From contig NZ_JOHO01000032.1 in NCBI RefSeq assembly GCF_000719705.1, forward strand, positions 10,689 to 74,688: 64,000 bases of DNA. Reading direction: 5' to 3'. Below, one piece after another: positions 8,018 through 16,127 of this stretch. How positions within the stretch are numbered: position 1 is the first letter of the stretch; each line of letters begins with the position of its first letter. Made by a program: the position numbers and the translations under genes. The notes below the pieces were generated by a model. The model was not told the DNA's origin. It did no database searches and was given only the letters and a program-made list of their open reading frames with translations. The DNA is from Streptomyces sp. NRRL S-350. GTDB taxonomy: Bacteria; Actinomycetota; Actinomycetes; Streptomycetales; Streptomycetaceae.

Positions 8018-9190
8018 CTACGAGGCACGGCGCAGGGCCAGGACCGTGACGTCGTCGCGGCTGCGCCCCCCGCTCCAGCGCCGGGCCCCCCGGTCGAGCG
8101 CCTCGGGCAGGAACTCGGGCAGGAACTCGGCCCGGGATCCGGCCCGGGATCCGGCCCGGGCGTCGGCGGAAGCGGCGGCGAGCTCCGCCAGGCCGCGCTC
8201 GACCGGGTAGAACGCGCCCGAGGCGTCCTGGGCCTCGGTGATGCCGTCGGTGAGCAGCACCAGCACCCCGTCGGCGGGCAGCGCGAACCGCCGTACGGCG
8301 CGCGGCCACGGCCCGCCGGTCAGCTCCGCCAGCGACGCCAGGCCCAGCGGCACCCCGGCGGACAGCGCGACGGGCTCCACCCGGCCGTCGGCGTGCAGCA
8401 GGTACGGGGCGAGGTGGCCGCAGTTGACGGCCCGCACGTCCTCGCCACCGCGCAGGCCCAGCACCGTCGCGGTGACGAAACGCTCCTGCTCGCCGCTCTG
8501 CACCGCGTACGCGTTGTGCCGCTCCACCGCCGCCTCCAGCGCGTCGGCGACGGCGGTCAGCTCCGCCTCGCGGAACGCCGCCTCCCGGAACGCGCTCAGC
8601 ACCGCGAAACCCGTACCGATCGCGGGCAGGCCCTTGCCCTGGACGTCGCCCACCAGCACCCGGGTGCCGTGCGGGGTCTGCGCGATGTCGTACAGGTCGC
8701 CGCCGACCAGGGCGTCCTCCTCCACCGGCCGGTACAGCCCGTCCAGCCGCACCTCCGCCGTCACCACGGGCAGCGGACGCAGCAGCTGACGCTGCAGGGC
8801 CACCGCACTCTGGCGCATCCGCGACAGCTGCCGCTCCTGCCGCACCCGCCGCGCACACAGGCCCACCACGCCCGCCTCGGCGCCGACCACCCCCACCAGG
8901 GTGCCCACCCGCGCCTCCACGGCCGACGGCGGCCACAGCACCACGCTGACCACCACCACCGCGGCCACCCACACTGAGACCGCCACCGTCTGCGCGACCG
9001 TGCCCAGGCCCGCCAGCAGCGCCGGCAGGAACACCAGCAGCAGCACCAGGCGGGCACTCGTCCCACTGGCCCCCTGCGCCAGCAGCACGACAGCGGTGAC
9101 GGCCAGCACACCCAGCACCACCGCCCGGTTGCCCGGCGGGCGCCGAACGGCGCCCCCGGGCCCGGTGCCGTCGGTCTCCAACCCCGCCAC
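8018..9190 (-). CDS. membrane-bound SpoIIE-type PP2C serine phosphatase
   Basis: About 390 residues. Several hydrophobic segments in the first ~110 residues (VVLGVLAVTAVVLLAQG, LVLLLVFLPALLAGLG, VWVAAVVVVSVVLW) anchor it in the membrane. The cytoplasmic C-terminal PPM domain has GGDLYDIAQTPHGT, VGDVQGKGLPA, CGHLAPYLL, LLTDGITEAQD and RDDVTVLALRR, with the metal-binding aspartates intact. Such enzymes typically dephosphorylate anti-anti-sigma factors; no cognate partner lies beside it. Near the C-terminus are short tandem duplications (RAGSRAGSRA, EFLPEFLPEA) matched by repeats at 8105-8165. The start is uncertain: GTG 9190 is my choice, but the frame is open to 9355 and overlaps the AraC gene. 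Confidence 0.8.
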   Translation of the reverse strand: MAGLETDGTGPGGAVRRPPGNRAVVLGVLAVTAVVLLAQGASGTSARLVLLLVFLPALLAGLGTVAQTVAVSVWVAAVVVVSVVLWPPSAVEARVGTLVGVVGAEAGVVGLCARRVRQERQLSRMRQSAVALQRQLLRPLPVVTAEVRLDGLYRPVEEDALVGGDLYDIAQTPHGTRVLVGDVQGKGLPAIGTGFAVLSAFREAAFREAELTAVADALEAAVERHNAYAVQSGEQERFVTATVLGLRGGEDVRAVNCGHLAPYLLHADGRVEPVALSAGVPLGLASLAELTGGPWPRAVRRFALPADGVLVLLTDGITEAQDASGAFYPVERGLAELAAASADARAGSRAGSRAEFLPEFLPEALDRGARRWSGGRSRDDVTVLALRRAS

Positions 9191-9314
9191 CCTCTCCGCC
9201 GCCCGCCTCGCCCGACCGTCCCCCCCAGGGTGGTCGGCCCGGCGGCGCGGACGCCAACGGGCCGCGCCGGACGGGGGAGGCCGCCTGTCACCGCCGGTCG
9301 GTACGGTGGCTGGT

Positions 9315-9815
9315 GTGTCCTCCCCCCAGCCCCGTGAACCCGCCGGACCCCGCACGGCGGGCGAACCCGCCGAGCCGCGTGCCGCCCGCGTGCCCCTGGC
9401 CGACCTCGCCCGGCTGCGCCGCGCCCGCGACCGGATGGACCGCGACTACGACCAGCCCCTGGACGTGCCCGCGCTCGCCCGCACCGCCCTGATGTCCCCC
9501 GGCCACTTCTCGCGCAGCTTCCGCACCGCCTACGGCGAGACCCCGTACAGCTACCTCATGACCCGCCGGATCGAACGCGCCAAGGCCCTGCTGCGGCGCG
9601 GGGACCTCAGCGTCACCGACGTGTGCATGGCGGTCGGCTGTACGTCCCTGGGCTCCTTCAGCACCCGCTTCACCGAACTCGTCGGCGAGAGCCCCAGCGC
9701 CTACCGCGCCCGCGACCACCAGGACGGCGCCACGATCCCCGCCTGCATCGCCAAGGTCCGCACCCGCCCGGTGCGCCGTACCGAAGCGAAGGACGGGCCC
9801 CCTCCCGTAGCGTGA
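9315..9815 (+). CDS. AraC-family transcriptional regulator (short form)
   Basis: A small regulator consisting almost only of the double-HTH AraC DNA-binding domain: DYDQPLDVPALARTALMSPG, HFSRSFRTAYGETPYSYLMT, RIERAKALLRRGDLSVTDVC, then VGCTSLGSFSTRFTELVGE. There is no separate ligand domain. Starts GTG 9315 and GTG 9390 are both possible; the conserved part begins after the second. The stop lies 5 nt before a VOC-family gene, and an AraC regulator followed by a glyoxalase-like protein is a recurrent streptomycete pair, so regulation of the VOC gene or of its ligand is likely. Divergent from, and possibly overlapping, the phosphatase gene. Confidence 0.88.
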   Translation: MSSPQPREPAGPRTAGEPAEPRAARVPLADLARLRRARDRMDRDYDQPLDVPALARTALMSPGHFSRSFRTAYGETPYSYLMTRRIERAKALLRRGDLSVTDVCMAVGCTSLGSFSTRFTELVGESPSAYRARDHQDGATIPACIAKVRTRPVRRTEAKDGPPPVA

Positions 9816-9820
9816 CCGGC

Positions 9821-10237
9821 ATGAGCATCGAACTCGCCCAGTGCTTCATCGCCGTCGACGACCACGACACGGCCCTCGCCTTCTACCGCGACGTCCTCGG
9901 CTTCGAAGTACGCAACGACGTCGGCTTCGAGGGCATGCGCTGGGTCACCGTCGGCTCGCCCGACCAGCCCGACGTCGAGATCGTCCTCGAACCCCCGCTG
10001 GCCGACCCGCACGCCTCCGAGGACGACCGCCGGGCCGCCGCCGAACTCCTCGCCAAGGGCCTGCTGCGCGGCGTCATCTTCCGCACCGACGACTGCGACG
10101 CCACCTTCGAACGCATCCGCGCCGCCGGCGCCGAAGTCCTCCAGGAACCCATGGACCAGCCCTACGGCGTCCGCGACTGCGCCTTCCGCGACCCCTCCGG
10201 CAACATGCTCCGCTTCAACCAGCCCCGCACGAAGTAG
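9821..10237 (+). CDS. VOC-family (glyoxalase/bleomycin-resistance fold) protein
   Basis: A 138-residue protein with the two beta-alpha-beta-beta-beta VOC modules: FIAVDDHDTALAFYRDVLGF in the first and GVIFRTDDCDATFERIRAAG, QPYGVRDCAFRDPSGNMLRF in the second, the latter with the usual C-terminal metal-ligand-type region (RDCAFRDPSGN). The substrate is unknown. It is the second gene of a two-gene unit with the AraC regulator, 5 nt downstream. Confidence 0.88.
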   Translation: MSIELAQCFIAVDDHDTALAFYRDVLGFEVRNDVGFEGMRWVTVGSPDQPDVEIVLEPPLADPHASEDDRRAAAELLAKGLLRGVIFRTDDCDATFERIRAAGAEVLQEPMDQPYGVRDCAFRDPSGNMLRFNQPRTK

Positions 10238-10418
10238 CCCGCCGGAGCAGCCGCCGGAGCCGGCCGATCACCAACGGGGTGGGCCGGCACCCGGGCGAGG
10301 AGTTCGGCGTCGAGAGCCTCCTCGCCGACCGGGCGGGCCGGCCGAGCGGGCGTGCCGGTGCGCCCCGCCCCTCGCAGGGCCCACCGGTCACGGACCTACG
10401 GCCGTCGCGCGCCGGGTG

Positions 10419-10793
10419 TCAGCGGAGCGTGGGCAGGTAGTTGTAGCAACCGTAGGCGTCCTTGGTCGCCTCGATCATGACGTCACCGGTCCTCGGGCCG
10501 ACGACGCCGTCCGGGTCCAGGCTCGCCCAGCGCTGGACGGCAACGATCGCCCCGGCGGTGTCGGGGCCGAACGCGCCGTCCACGTCGATCGTCTTGTAAC
10601 CGGTCTGGTAGTGCAGGCTGTTGGAGATCAGCTGCACGCACCTGACACTGTTGTACGTGTTGCTCCTGCCGTAACCGACCCACAGCGAGCCGGAATTGGG
10701 CACGGCCTGGGCGACGCCCGTGGCCCCGACCGTGACCATGGCGGCGGTCGCGAACAAGAACGCGCCGCGGCGCTTGATGGAACTGCTGCTCAA
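10419..10793 (-). CDS. secreted peptidoglycan-binding-like protein
   Basis: About 124 residues. A basic start and hydrophobic signal peptide (SIKRRGAFLFATAAMVTVGA, cut near AQA) are followed by a single PGB_1-type domain with the signature DVDGAFGPDTAGAIVAVQRW and DPDGVVGPRTGDVM. Such exported domains bind the cell wall. TTG at 10791-10793 is the preferred start because the signal peptide begins there and a GGGGG ribosome-binding tract lies just upstream; longer readings run into the neighbouring relic. The sequence is more divergent than the two paralogues at 11076 and 11554. Confidence 0.72.
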   Translation of the reverse strand: MSSSSIKRRGAFLFATAAMVTVGATGVAQAVPNSGSLWVGYGRSNTYNSVRCVQLISNSLHYQTGYKTIDVDGAFGPDTAGAIVAVQRWASLDPDGVVGPRTGDVMIEATKDAYGCYNYLPTLR

Positions 10794-10864
10794 AGGAACC
10801 CCCAAAATGTTCGGGGCGGGGCACTGCGTGGTGCCCCGCCCCGGCGTTGCTTTCAACCGCCTCG

Positions 10865-11030
10865 TCACCAGACGTAATTCTGAGCGGTGCTCAAGTAGTC
10901 TAGCTTTGCCCAGGTCAGCGGGCCGACCACGTCGTCCGCGGAGGGCTTGGCGCACCCCTGGAACTTCTGGACGGCCCGCAGGGTGGCTGGCGGTGTCGGT
11001 GTCGAGCGGTTTCCGTTCAGGCCGCCGCGG
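10865..11030 (-). pseudogene. remnant of a peptidoglycan-binding-like paralogue
   Basis: Reading the minus strand gives ATLRAVQKFQGCAKP followed by VVGPLTWAKLDYLSTAQNYV and a stop (TGA, reverse complement at 10865-10867). This is clearly homologous to the C-terminal half of the genes at 11076 and 11554 (for example ATLRAVQKFQACTGL and EVGPLTWSKLDY). The N-terminal signal peptide and first half of the domain are missing, replaced by unrelated GC-rich sequence. It is a decayed member of the tandem family; the upstream boundary is approximate. Confidence 0.8.
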
Positions 11031-11075
11031 CGCCGGCGCGGTGCCCCCGCCCCGGCGCCGCGGCTGACACCTCGG

Positions 11076-11438
11076 TCAGCAGGCCCAACCGGAGGCGTTG
11101 CTCCAGTAGTCGAGCTTCGACCAGGTCAGCGGGCCGACCTCGCCGTCCGGGGAGAGCCCGGTGCACGCCTGGAACTTCTGGACGGCCCGCAGGGTGGCCT
11201 GGCCGAACACGCCGTCGCGGTCGAGCCCGTAACCGTCGCTGGGGTTGATCGAGAGGTTCAGCTCGCACTGGAGGGCCTTCACCGCGTCGCCGGTGGCGCC
11301 CGCCTTCAGCAGCGGCTCCGAGGTCGAGTACTGGCTGCAGGACGAGTTGGGAGTGGCGGCACTCGCGGTGCCTGCGGTGGCGATGCCGCCGCCGAGAATG
11401 AGGCCGGTGACGGCCAGGGCGCCGAGGATCTTGCGCAT
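11076..11438 (-). CDS. secreted peptidoglycan-binding domain protein (paralogue 1)
   Basis: A 120-residue exported protein. The signal peptide MRKILGALAVTGLILGGG ends near ASA (residue ~27). The mature part has cysteines (Cys34, Cys58, Cys91, Cys120) suited to disulfides and a PGB_1 repeat: EPLLKAGATGDAVKALQCEL, DRDGVFGQATLRAVQKFQAC, PDGEVGPLTWSKLDYWS. It likely binds cell wall or acts as a small secreted modulator; no catalytic domain is present. Closely related to the gene at 11554 and the relic at 10865, so the locus grew by tandem duplication. ATG preceded by GGGAA. Confidence 0.85.
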   Translation of the reverse strand: MRKILGALAVTGLILGGGIATAGTASAATPNSSCSQYSTSEPLLKAGATGDAVKALQCELNLSINPSDGYGLDRDGVFGQATLRAVQKFQACTGLSPDGEVGPLTWSKLDYWSNASGWAC

Positions 11439-11553
11439 GGGAATTCCCTTTCCATGGTGGCACGCCGAATCAGGGGCGTACCGTGCGGTGTTCGTGTGAT
11501 TGCCACCTGAGCGCTGGAACGCGACCGCCCCAGTGCTGCTGCTACCGGCCGGG

Positions 11554-11913
11554 TCAGCAGGCGTAGTTCGAGCCGCTGCTGTAGTAGTCGAGCTTCGCCC
11601 AGGTCAGCGGGCCGACCTCGCCGTCCTTGGAGAGCCCGGCACACCCCTGGAGCGTGTAGACGGCGTTCAGCGTGGCCTGCCCGAACACGCCGTCCTCGGT
11701 GAGCGGGTAGAAGCTGGTGCTGATCGAGCGGTTCAGCTCGCACTGCAGGGCCTTCACCGCGTTACCGGTGGCGCCCGCCTTCAGCAGCGGCTCCGACGTG
11801 GTGTACCAGCTGCAGGGCTTGCCGGGCTGAGCGGCGCTCGCCGTGCCTGCGGTGGCGATGCCGCCGCCGAGCACGAGGCCGGCGACGGCCATCGCGCCGA
11901 GGATCTTGCGCAT
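11554..11913 (-). CDS. secreted peptidoglycan-binding domain protein (paralogue 2)
   Basis: A 119-residue protein. The signal peptide is almost identical to its neighbour (MRKILGAMAVAGLVLGGG, ATAGTASAA). The mature domain has CSWYTTSEPLLKAGATGNAV, ALQCELNRS, TEDGVFGQATLNAVYTLQGC and DGEVGPLTWAKLDYYSS. The cysteine pattern matches paralogue 1, including the C-terminal Cys. Relative to paralogue 1, the signal peptide and ends of the domain are conserved while the loop before EDGVFG varies. A GGGGGAA site precedes the ATG. Confidence 0.85.
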   Translation of the reverse strand: MRKILGAMAVAGLVLGGGIATAGTASAAQPGKPCSWYTTSEPLLKAGATGNAVKALQCELNRSISTSFYPLTEDGVFGQATLNAVYTLQGCAGLSKDGEVGPLTWAKLDYYSSGSNYAC

Positions 11914-12276
11914 GGAGTTCCCCCGTTGCTTGTGATGCGCCCGATCCGCAGGCGCACCGCGTGGACTTGGTGCCGAGTGGTTCCGTCCGACTGCTCTCGG
12001 AACGACATGAGACTCGCCTGCCGGGGGGCCTGCCGACTATCCGGAAACGGTCCTCGTCGGTGCACGGAATCGGCTAGGACAGTCCGGGCGATCCACGAAC
12101 GCGTCCACCAGGGCAGCGATCCCGAGGACTTCGTCACCACCGTCAACCGGCCCGACCGGCCGGGCACCGCCGCCCGCCGTGTGCCGCCGGCGGTCGGCGC
12201 CACGAGGGGATTGACCCATGAAAACAGGGTCGGATTGCCACCTGATCGTGGGTCTTTCCGGCCATAGGTTGGTGGC
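11914..12276. other. 363-nt intergenic region between divergent genes
   Basis: No gene seen. It holds the promoters for the minus-strand peptidoglycan-binding gene and the plus-strand cupin gene. TTGACC at 12211-12216 is a possible -35 box for the cupin. The 13-mer GATTGCCACCTGA at 12233-12245 also occurs at 11498-11510 upstream of the other peptidoglycan-binding paralogue, so it may be a shared regulatory site or a duplication remnant. Confidence 0.4.
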
Positions 12277-12810
12277 ATGACGACGACGAAGAACACCCCC
12301 GCCGCCCCTGCCTCCGCCGCCTCCGCCTCCGCCGCCCCCGTCCTGGTCCGCCGCGCCGAGGCCGAGACCTGCGCCGACCCGAGCGCCACCATGACCCTGC
12401 TCGCCGAGACGGACCCGGCGCAGGGCGGCTTCACCGTGTACCGCTCCGCCTTCGCCGAGGGCGCCGCCGGGGCCCCCTCGCACTTCCACACCCGGGCGTG
12501 GGAACTGTTCTTCGTGATCAGCGGCTCGCTGGAGGTGCTGGTCGGCGAGGAGGTCACCGTCCTGGGCGCGGGTGACTTCCTCGCCGTGCCCCCGCACACC
12601 CCGCACGCCTTCGCCGCCGCGCCGGGCGCCCAGGCCGACGTGCTGTTCGTGTTCACCCCCGGCATGGACCGCTTCGACTACCTGCGCCTGCTGGGCAGTG
12701 TCATGCGCGGGGAGACCGCGCCGGCGGCGATCGCCGCCTCGTCCGAGCGCTTCGACAACCACTACGTCGACAGCCCCGCCTGGCGCGCCGCGCTGGCGAA
12801 CCGCGCCTGA
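12277..12810 (+). CDS. cupin-domain protein
   Basis: A 177-residue protein. After an Ala-rich leader of ~30 residues comes a single beta-barrel cupin: motif 1 SHFHTRAWELFFVISGSLEV (His/His/Glu metal ligands) and motif 2 GDFLAVPPHTPHAF (His). The metal-ligand set appears complete, so it may be a metal-dependent dioxygenase/isomerase-like enzyme or a small-molecule-binding protein; the substrate is not apparent. Monocistronic by layout. Confidence 0.85.
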   Translation: MTTTKNTPAAPASAASASAAPVLVRRAEAETCADPSATMTLLAETDPAQGGFTVYRSAFAEGAAGAPSHFHTRAWELFFVISGSLEVLVGEEVTVLGAGDFLAVPPHTPHAFAAAPGAQADVLFVFTPGMDRFDYLRLLGSVMRGETAPAAIAASSERFDNHYVDSPAWRAALANRA

Positions 12811-12823
12811 GCGGCCGGTGCCC

Positions 12824-12863
12824 CGCTTCCCCGCTTCCCCGCTTCCCCGCTTCCACGCTTCCG
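12824..12863. repeat. 8-nt tandem repeat (CGCTTCCC x5)
   Basis: Five consecutive 8-nt units, the last two with single substitutions, directly after the cupin stop. Simple-sequence expansion; no function is evident. Confidence 0.9.
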
Positions 12864-12967
12864 CCTCCGCCCCGCGGCCCCCGGCCGCTCGACGGGCCGG
12901 GGCGGCCCGGGTGTGGAACGGTGGAAGACCGGGGGTGTCCTGGTTGCCGGTTGCGAAAGGAGTGGCC

Positions 12968-13045
12968 ATGTCGTCGAAGCGTCGCCGCAAGAAGAAGGCC
13001 CGGGCCAGGCGCGGAGCCAACCACGGCCGCCGCCCCCAGTGCTGA
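12968..13045 (+). CDS. 50S ribosomal protein bL37-like peptide (25 residues)
   Basis: A 25-residue, extremely basic peptide: MSSKRRRKKKARARRG followed by ANHGRRPQC. The Lys/Arg-rich N-terminus and the ANHG-[KR]-RP C-terminus match the small actinobacterial ribosomal protein bL37 found in mycobacterial 50S structures, which is about 24 residues long. A strong AAAGGAG site sits 6 nt before the ATG, which argues that the tiny ORF is translated. The identity is from memory of the motif; a cysteine end is slightly unusual. Confidence 0.72.
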   Translation: MSSKRRRKKKARARRGANHGRRPQC

Positions 13046-13286
13046 ACGGCCGGGCGGCCGGACAGCCGGGCGGCTGACCTCGCGGCCGCCGGCGCGGAGC
13101 CGTCGGCGGCCGCGCCCGTGCCGTGCACCTGCCCCGGGGCCTGTCACGCCCGGCCCCGCAATCCGCTCCCGACCTCAACTCCACTGCGTGCGCGCAGCGG
13201 TGCGGCGTGTTTCTGTGCCGCCGTCGCCCTCGTGCCGCCGCGAAAAATCCCGTTCGGCGTGGTGTACCGGTTGGTAGGGTGCGCCG

Positions 13287-13715
13287 ATGTCATCGATCAA
13301 GCAGTTCCAGGTCACCTTCGACTGCGCGGAGCCCGAGCGCGTCGCTCGCTTCTGGTGCGAGGTGCTGGGGTACGTCGTACCGCCGCCACCGGCGGGGTTC
13401 GCCACGTGGGACGACTACCGGAGCTCCCAGGCCCCCGAGGACCGGGATTCCTGGTTCGCCTGCACCGATCCCACGGGCGTGGGCCCGCGCCTGTACTTCC
13501 AGCGCGTCCCCGAAGGCAAGGTCGTCAAGAACCGGGTGCACCTCGACGTGCGGGTCGGCACCGGACTGGTCGGCGAGGAGCGCCTCGCCGCACTCGAAGC
13601 CGAATGCGCACGACTGATCCCGCTCGGCGCGGTCCGCGTGCAACTCCTGTACGACGGCACCGACTCGTGCATCGCGATGCAGGACATCGAGGGCAACGAG
13701 TTCTGCATCGACTGA
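13287..13715 (+). CDS. VOC-family protein
   Basis: A 142-residue glyoxalase-like protein: VTFDCAEPERVARFWCEVLG at the N-terminus, PRLYFQRVPEGKVVKNRVHL in the middle and MQDIEGNEFCID at the C-terminus. These are hallmarks of the glyoxalase_6-type VOC subgroup common in actinomycetes. The ligand is unknown. TAGGGTG lies upstream of the ATG. It appears monocistronic. Confidence 0.88.
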   Translation: MSSIKQFQVTFDCAEPERVARFWCEVLGYVVPPPPAGFATWDDYRSSQAPEDRDSWFACTDPTGVGPRLYFQRVPEGKVVKNRVHLDVRVGTGLVGEERLAALEAECARLIPLGAVRVQLLYDGTDSCIAMQDIEGNEFCID

Positions 13716-14422
13716 GGGAGTCGCCGAACCGTCGGGGTGGGCAGCGCGCGCGGTGGCGGGGCGCCCCCACGCGCTGCCTCCTGCGGCGGCAGGGACCACG
13801 GGTCGCGGTTCCCGGCGCAGGGCGGTCGCCGGGCGCTGGTCGTCGCAGGCCCCACCGCTGGACGCAGCGGAACACCTTCTGCCGCACCCGCACCCGCACC
13901 CGCACCCGCGCCTGCCCCCGTGCCCGCCGACCTCCCGCGCAAGCGCGCGGCGCCGGACGCCCGGTGCCGGTTGTCGAAGGCCGTTGTCGAATGCAGAGAG
14001 ACCGCCTCGGGCCGCTGGGGCCGGGCGGTCTCTGCTGTTTCGGACGGGCCCATGCGCCAACACGGCCCGCTGCCGATGTTCCCGAGATGTTGGAGTGAAC
14101 AGCGCCCCCCGGGTTCCGGACCCGCAGGTCCGGGTGACGCCGCTTCATCGTCACATCCGGCCAGGACGGCTCACAAGGGGATGCTGCACAAAGGCGCATC
14201 AAAATCCGGTTTCGGTCCGCTGAACTGTGCCTTTCTGGTAGGGCGTTCACAAGATTGCGGGCGGGGGCCGGGACCGTGGCGCATCAATCTGCGCGATGTT
14301 CACCGAACCGATTGGGAATCACCCGTATGCCTGACAGAGTGTGCTTCCAACGGACACCCAGCGCGACGCCAACCGCGCAAGTGCCCGTCAGTTGGAGTGG
14401 ACAGTGATATAGGAGGGTTCCC
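13716..14422. other. 707-nt region without a convincing gene
   Basis: The segment includes a CGCACC simple repeat (about 13880-13912) and a hairpin listed separately. Plus-strand frames are open across part of it, but their composition is not protein-like. The last ~200 nt (14180-14410) are less GC-rich and probably contain the promoter of the genes at 14426 and 14690. Confidence 0.5.
13997..14033. terminator. terminator-like hairpin
   Basis: 10-bp arms AGAGACCGCC (13997-14006) and GGCGGTCTCT (14024-14033) with a 17-nt loop, followed by GCTGTTTCGG. Likely terminates transcription from the VOC gene, although it lies 280 nt downstream. Confidence 0.5.
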
Positions 14423-14425
14423 TTG

Positions 14426-14671
14426 ATGGCGAGGAAACGGAACAGGCGCGCCCGCATCCGCTGCGCGGCCGGCGCCCCGAAGTCCGCGCGTCCGCACCTG
14501 CCCTGGCCGCCCGCGGCCGCCGACGAGACGGCCGTGGTCGTCGTCGTGGTCGTCGTGACGGTCGCCCTGGCGGCCGTGCTGGTGGCGGCGGGCATGTCGG
14601 CCGGGGTGGCGCTCGAACTGGCCGGTGGCGGCTGGCTGTTGGCCGCCAGACTGCGACGGGAGCGGGCCTAG
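14426..14671 (+). CDS. small membrane protein
   Basis: About 81 residues with a highly basic N-terminus (MARKRNRRARIRC) and a long hydrophobic stretch beginning AVVVVVVVVTVALAAVLVAA, continuing into a second hydrophobic stretch before a basic tail (RLRRERA). A perfect AGGAGG at 14411-14416 supports ATG 14426 (TTG 14423 is also possible). No family recognised. It lies 18 nt before the HTH gene and is probably cotranscribed. Confidence 0.65.
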   Translation: MARKRNRRARIRCAAGAPKSARPHLPWPPAAADETAVVVVVVVVTVALAAVLVAAGMSAGVALELAGGGWLLAARLRRERA

Positions 14672-14689
14672 GGAGAGCGCCTGCCTGCG

Positions 14690-15475
14690 ATGGGACGCCG
14701 AGAGAAGCCGATCGAGGCGGCCGAGCCGGCACTGGGCCGGCTGGCCGCACTCCTGCGCGAGCAGCGTGAACGGGCCGGGCTGACCTACCGTCAGCTCGCC
14801 GCCCGGACCAACTACCACGCCACCACCCTGCAGCGGGCCGCCAGCGGCCGGTCCGTGCCGAGCTGGAAGGTCGTCGAGGCCGTCACCCGCGAATGCGGCG
14901 GCGACCTCAAGACGGCCCGGCGCAAGTGGGCCCAGGCCAACTACTGGGCCCACGTGCCCCGCCCCTCCGGGTCCAGGCGGCTGCGGGCGCCCCGGCGGGT
15001 CGACCCCGAGCAGGTCGACTCCTTCGCCGACCTGCGCCGGGCGATGCACGAGATGCGCCGCAAGGCCGACTGGCCCTCCCTGAAGGAACTGGACCGCCGG
15101 GCCCGCGACCGGGGCAGACGCCTGCCCTCCAGCACCCTGGCCCTGGTCCTCAAGGGCGAGGCGCCGCTGCACAAGCCCGTGTTCCTCGCCTACATGGAGG
15201 TCTGCGGGGTCAGGGAGGTCCGCCGCGCCCTGTGGGCGGCGGCCTGGGAGCGGACGAACAACGCCCGCACCCCGCTGCCGGTCAACTCCCGTACGCACCA
15301 CAGCGAGTTCGCCCGGGCCATGCAGTCCTCCAGCGCCGGCACCTCGACGGAGATCCTCTTCCGGCTGTGGGTGACCCTGCGCAACGGCCTCGCCGCCGAA
15401 CGGGCCGAGGAACCCGGCCACCGTGCCGCGGCGGGCCGCGAAGGCACCGACGACAACCCGCCGGTGCTCGTGTGA
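14690..15475 (+). CDS. XRE-type helix-turn-helix protein
   Basis: A 261-residue cytoplasmic protein. An N-terminal XRE helix-turn-helix spans residues ~14-70 (LAALLREQRERAGLTYRQLA, RTNYHATTLQRAASG, WKVVEAVTRECGGD). A second, similar region at ~105-165 (DLRRAMHEMRRKADWPSLKE, PSSTLALVLKGEAPLHKP) looks like a second HTH module. The C-terminal region has no recognised effector domain. This two-HTH type is frequent in streptomycetes; regulatory targets are unknown. Preceded at 18 nt by a small membrane protein gene. Confidence 0.8.
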   Translation: MGRREKPIEAAEPALGRLAALLREQRERAGLTYRQLAARTNYHATTLQRAASGRSVPSWKVVEAVTRECGGDLKTARRKWAQANYWAHVPRPSGSRRLRAPRRVDPEQVDSFADLRRAMHEMRRKADWPSLKELDRRARDRGRRLPSSTLALVLKGEAPLHKPVFLAYMEVCGVREVRRALWAAAWERTNNARTPLPVNSRTHHSEFARAMQSSSAGTSTEILFRLWVTLRNGLAAERAEEPGHRAAAGREGTDDNPPVLV

Positions 15476-15554
15476 CCGGGCCCGCGGACGGGGCGCGCCA
15501 CCCGCGCCCCGTCCGCGGACCAGCACCCGCCCGCGCCATCTCGGGGACACGACC

Positions 15555-15968
15555 ATGCCGACACCACCACGACGCCACCCGGCCGCCCCCGGGCCCACCC
15601 TCGGCCTGTGGGCGCTGCACGACCTCCACCTGCGCCACTACCTGGACTACGCCGCACTGCTCCTGCCGCCCGCCGACGCGCCCCGGGCCGTCCACGACGC
15701 CTTCGAGGAGCTCAGCGGCCACTGGCTCGACGCCCTGGCCACCACCAGCCCGGCGGCCTGCGCCTGGCAGGCGGTGCGCCGCCGCGTCCGCACCCTGGCC
15801 GGCCCGGGACCCTTCGGCCCGGTCGCCCACCTCACCGCCGCGCAACAGGACGTCCTGCTGCTGCACCTGGTCCTCGACCTGTCCGCGGCGCAGGTCGCCG
15901 CCCTCATCGGCACCGAACCGGCCGCCGTCCACGTCCAGCTCCGCTCCCTGGCCGCCGCCCGGCGCTGA
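15555..15968 (+). CDS. small sigma-factor-like HTH protein
   Basis: A 137-residue protein. The C-terminal part LTAAQQDVLLLHLVLDLSAA plus QVAALIGTEPAAVHVQLRSL has the spacing of sigma-70 region 4 (start-of-helix, turn, recognition helix). The N-terminal part (LHDLHLRHYLDYAALLLPPA, VHDAFEEL) is faintly like ECF region 2 but lacks the usual acidic core. It may be a degenerate ECF sigma factor or a regulator using the same fold. GGGGA lies 7 nt before ATG 15555. Starts 79 nt after the HTH gene. Confidence 0.6.
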   Translation: MPTPPRRHPAAPGPTLGLWALHDLHLRHYLDYAALLLPPADAPRAVHDAFEELSGHWLDALATTSPAACAWQAVRRRVRTLAGPGPFGPVAHLTAAQQDVLLLHLVLDLSAAQVAALIGTEPAAVHVQLRSLAAARR

Positions 15969-16127
15969 ACCGGACGGCGGACGGCGGCCGGCGGACAGCG
16001 GACGGCGTGGCAGGTGCGCGGGCCGGTGCGGCGCGCGGCGCGCGTTGAGCCCGGCGGCGGGCTGCGGCCGTTGACGTGGACGGTGCGCCGCCCGCCGGAG
16101 GGGGCGCTCGGGTGCCAGGAGGCAGAC

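Noticed and set aside
5213..8977. 1,254-residue plus-strand open frame
   Set aside because: It runs antisense to the flavin reductase, carbonic anhydrase and phosphatase and out of frame through the photolyase; its Arg/Pro-rich translation is an artefact of GC bias.
13737..14426. Plus-strand open frame of 229 codons
   Set aside because: Low-complexity Pro/Ala composition over a CGCACC simple repeat and a terminator hairpin, with no ribosome-binding site.
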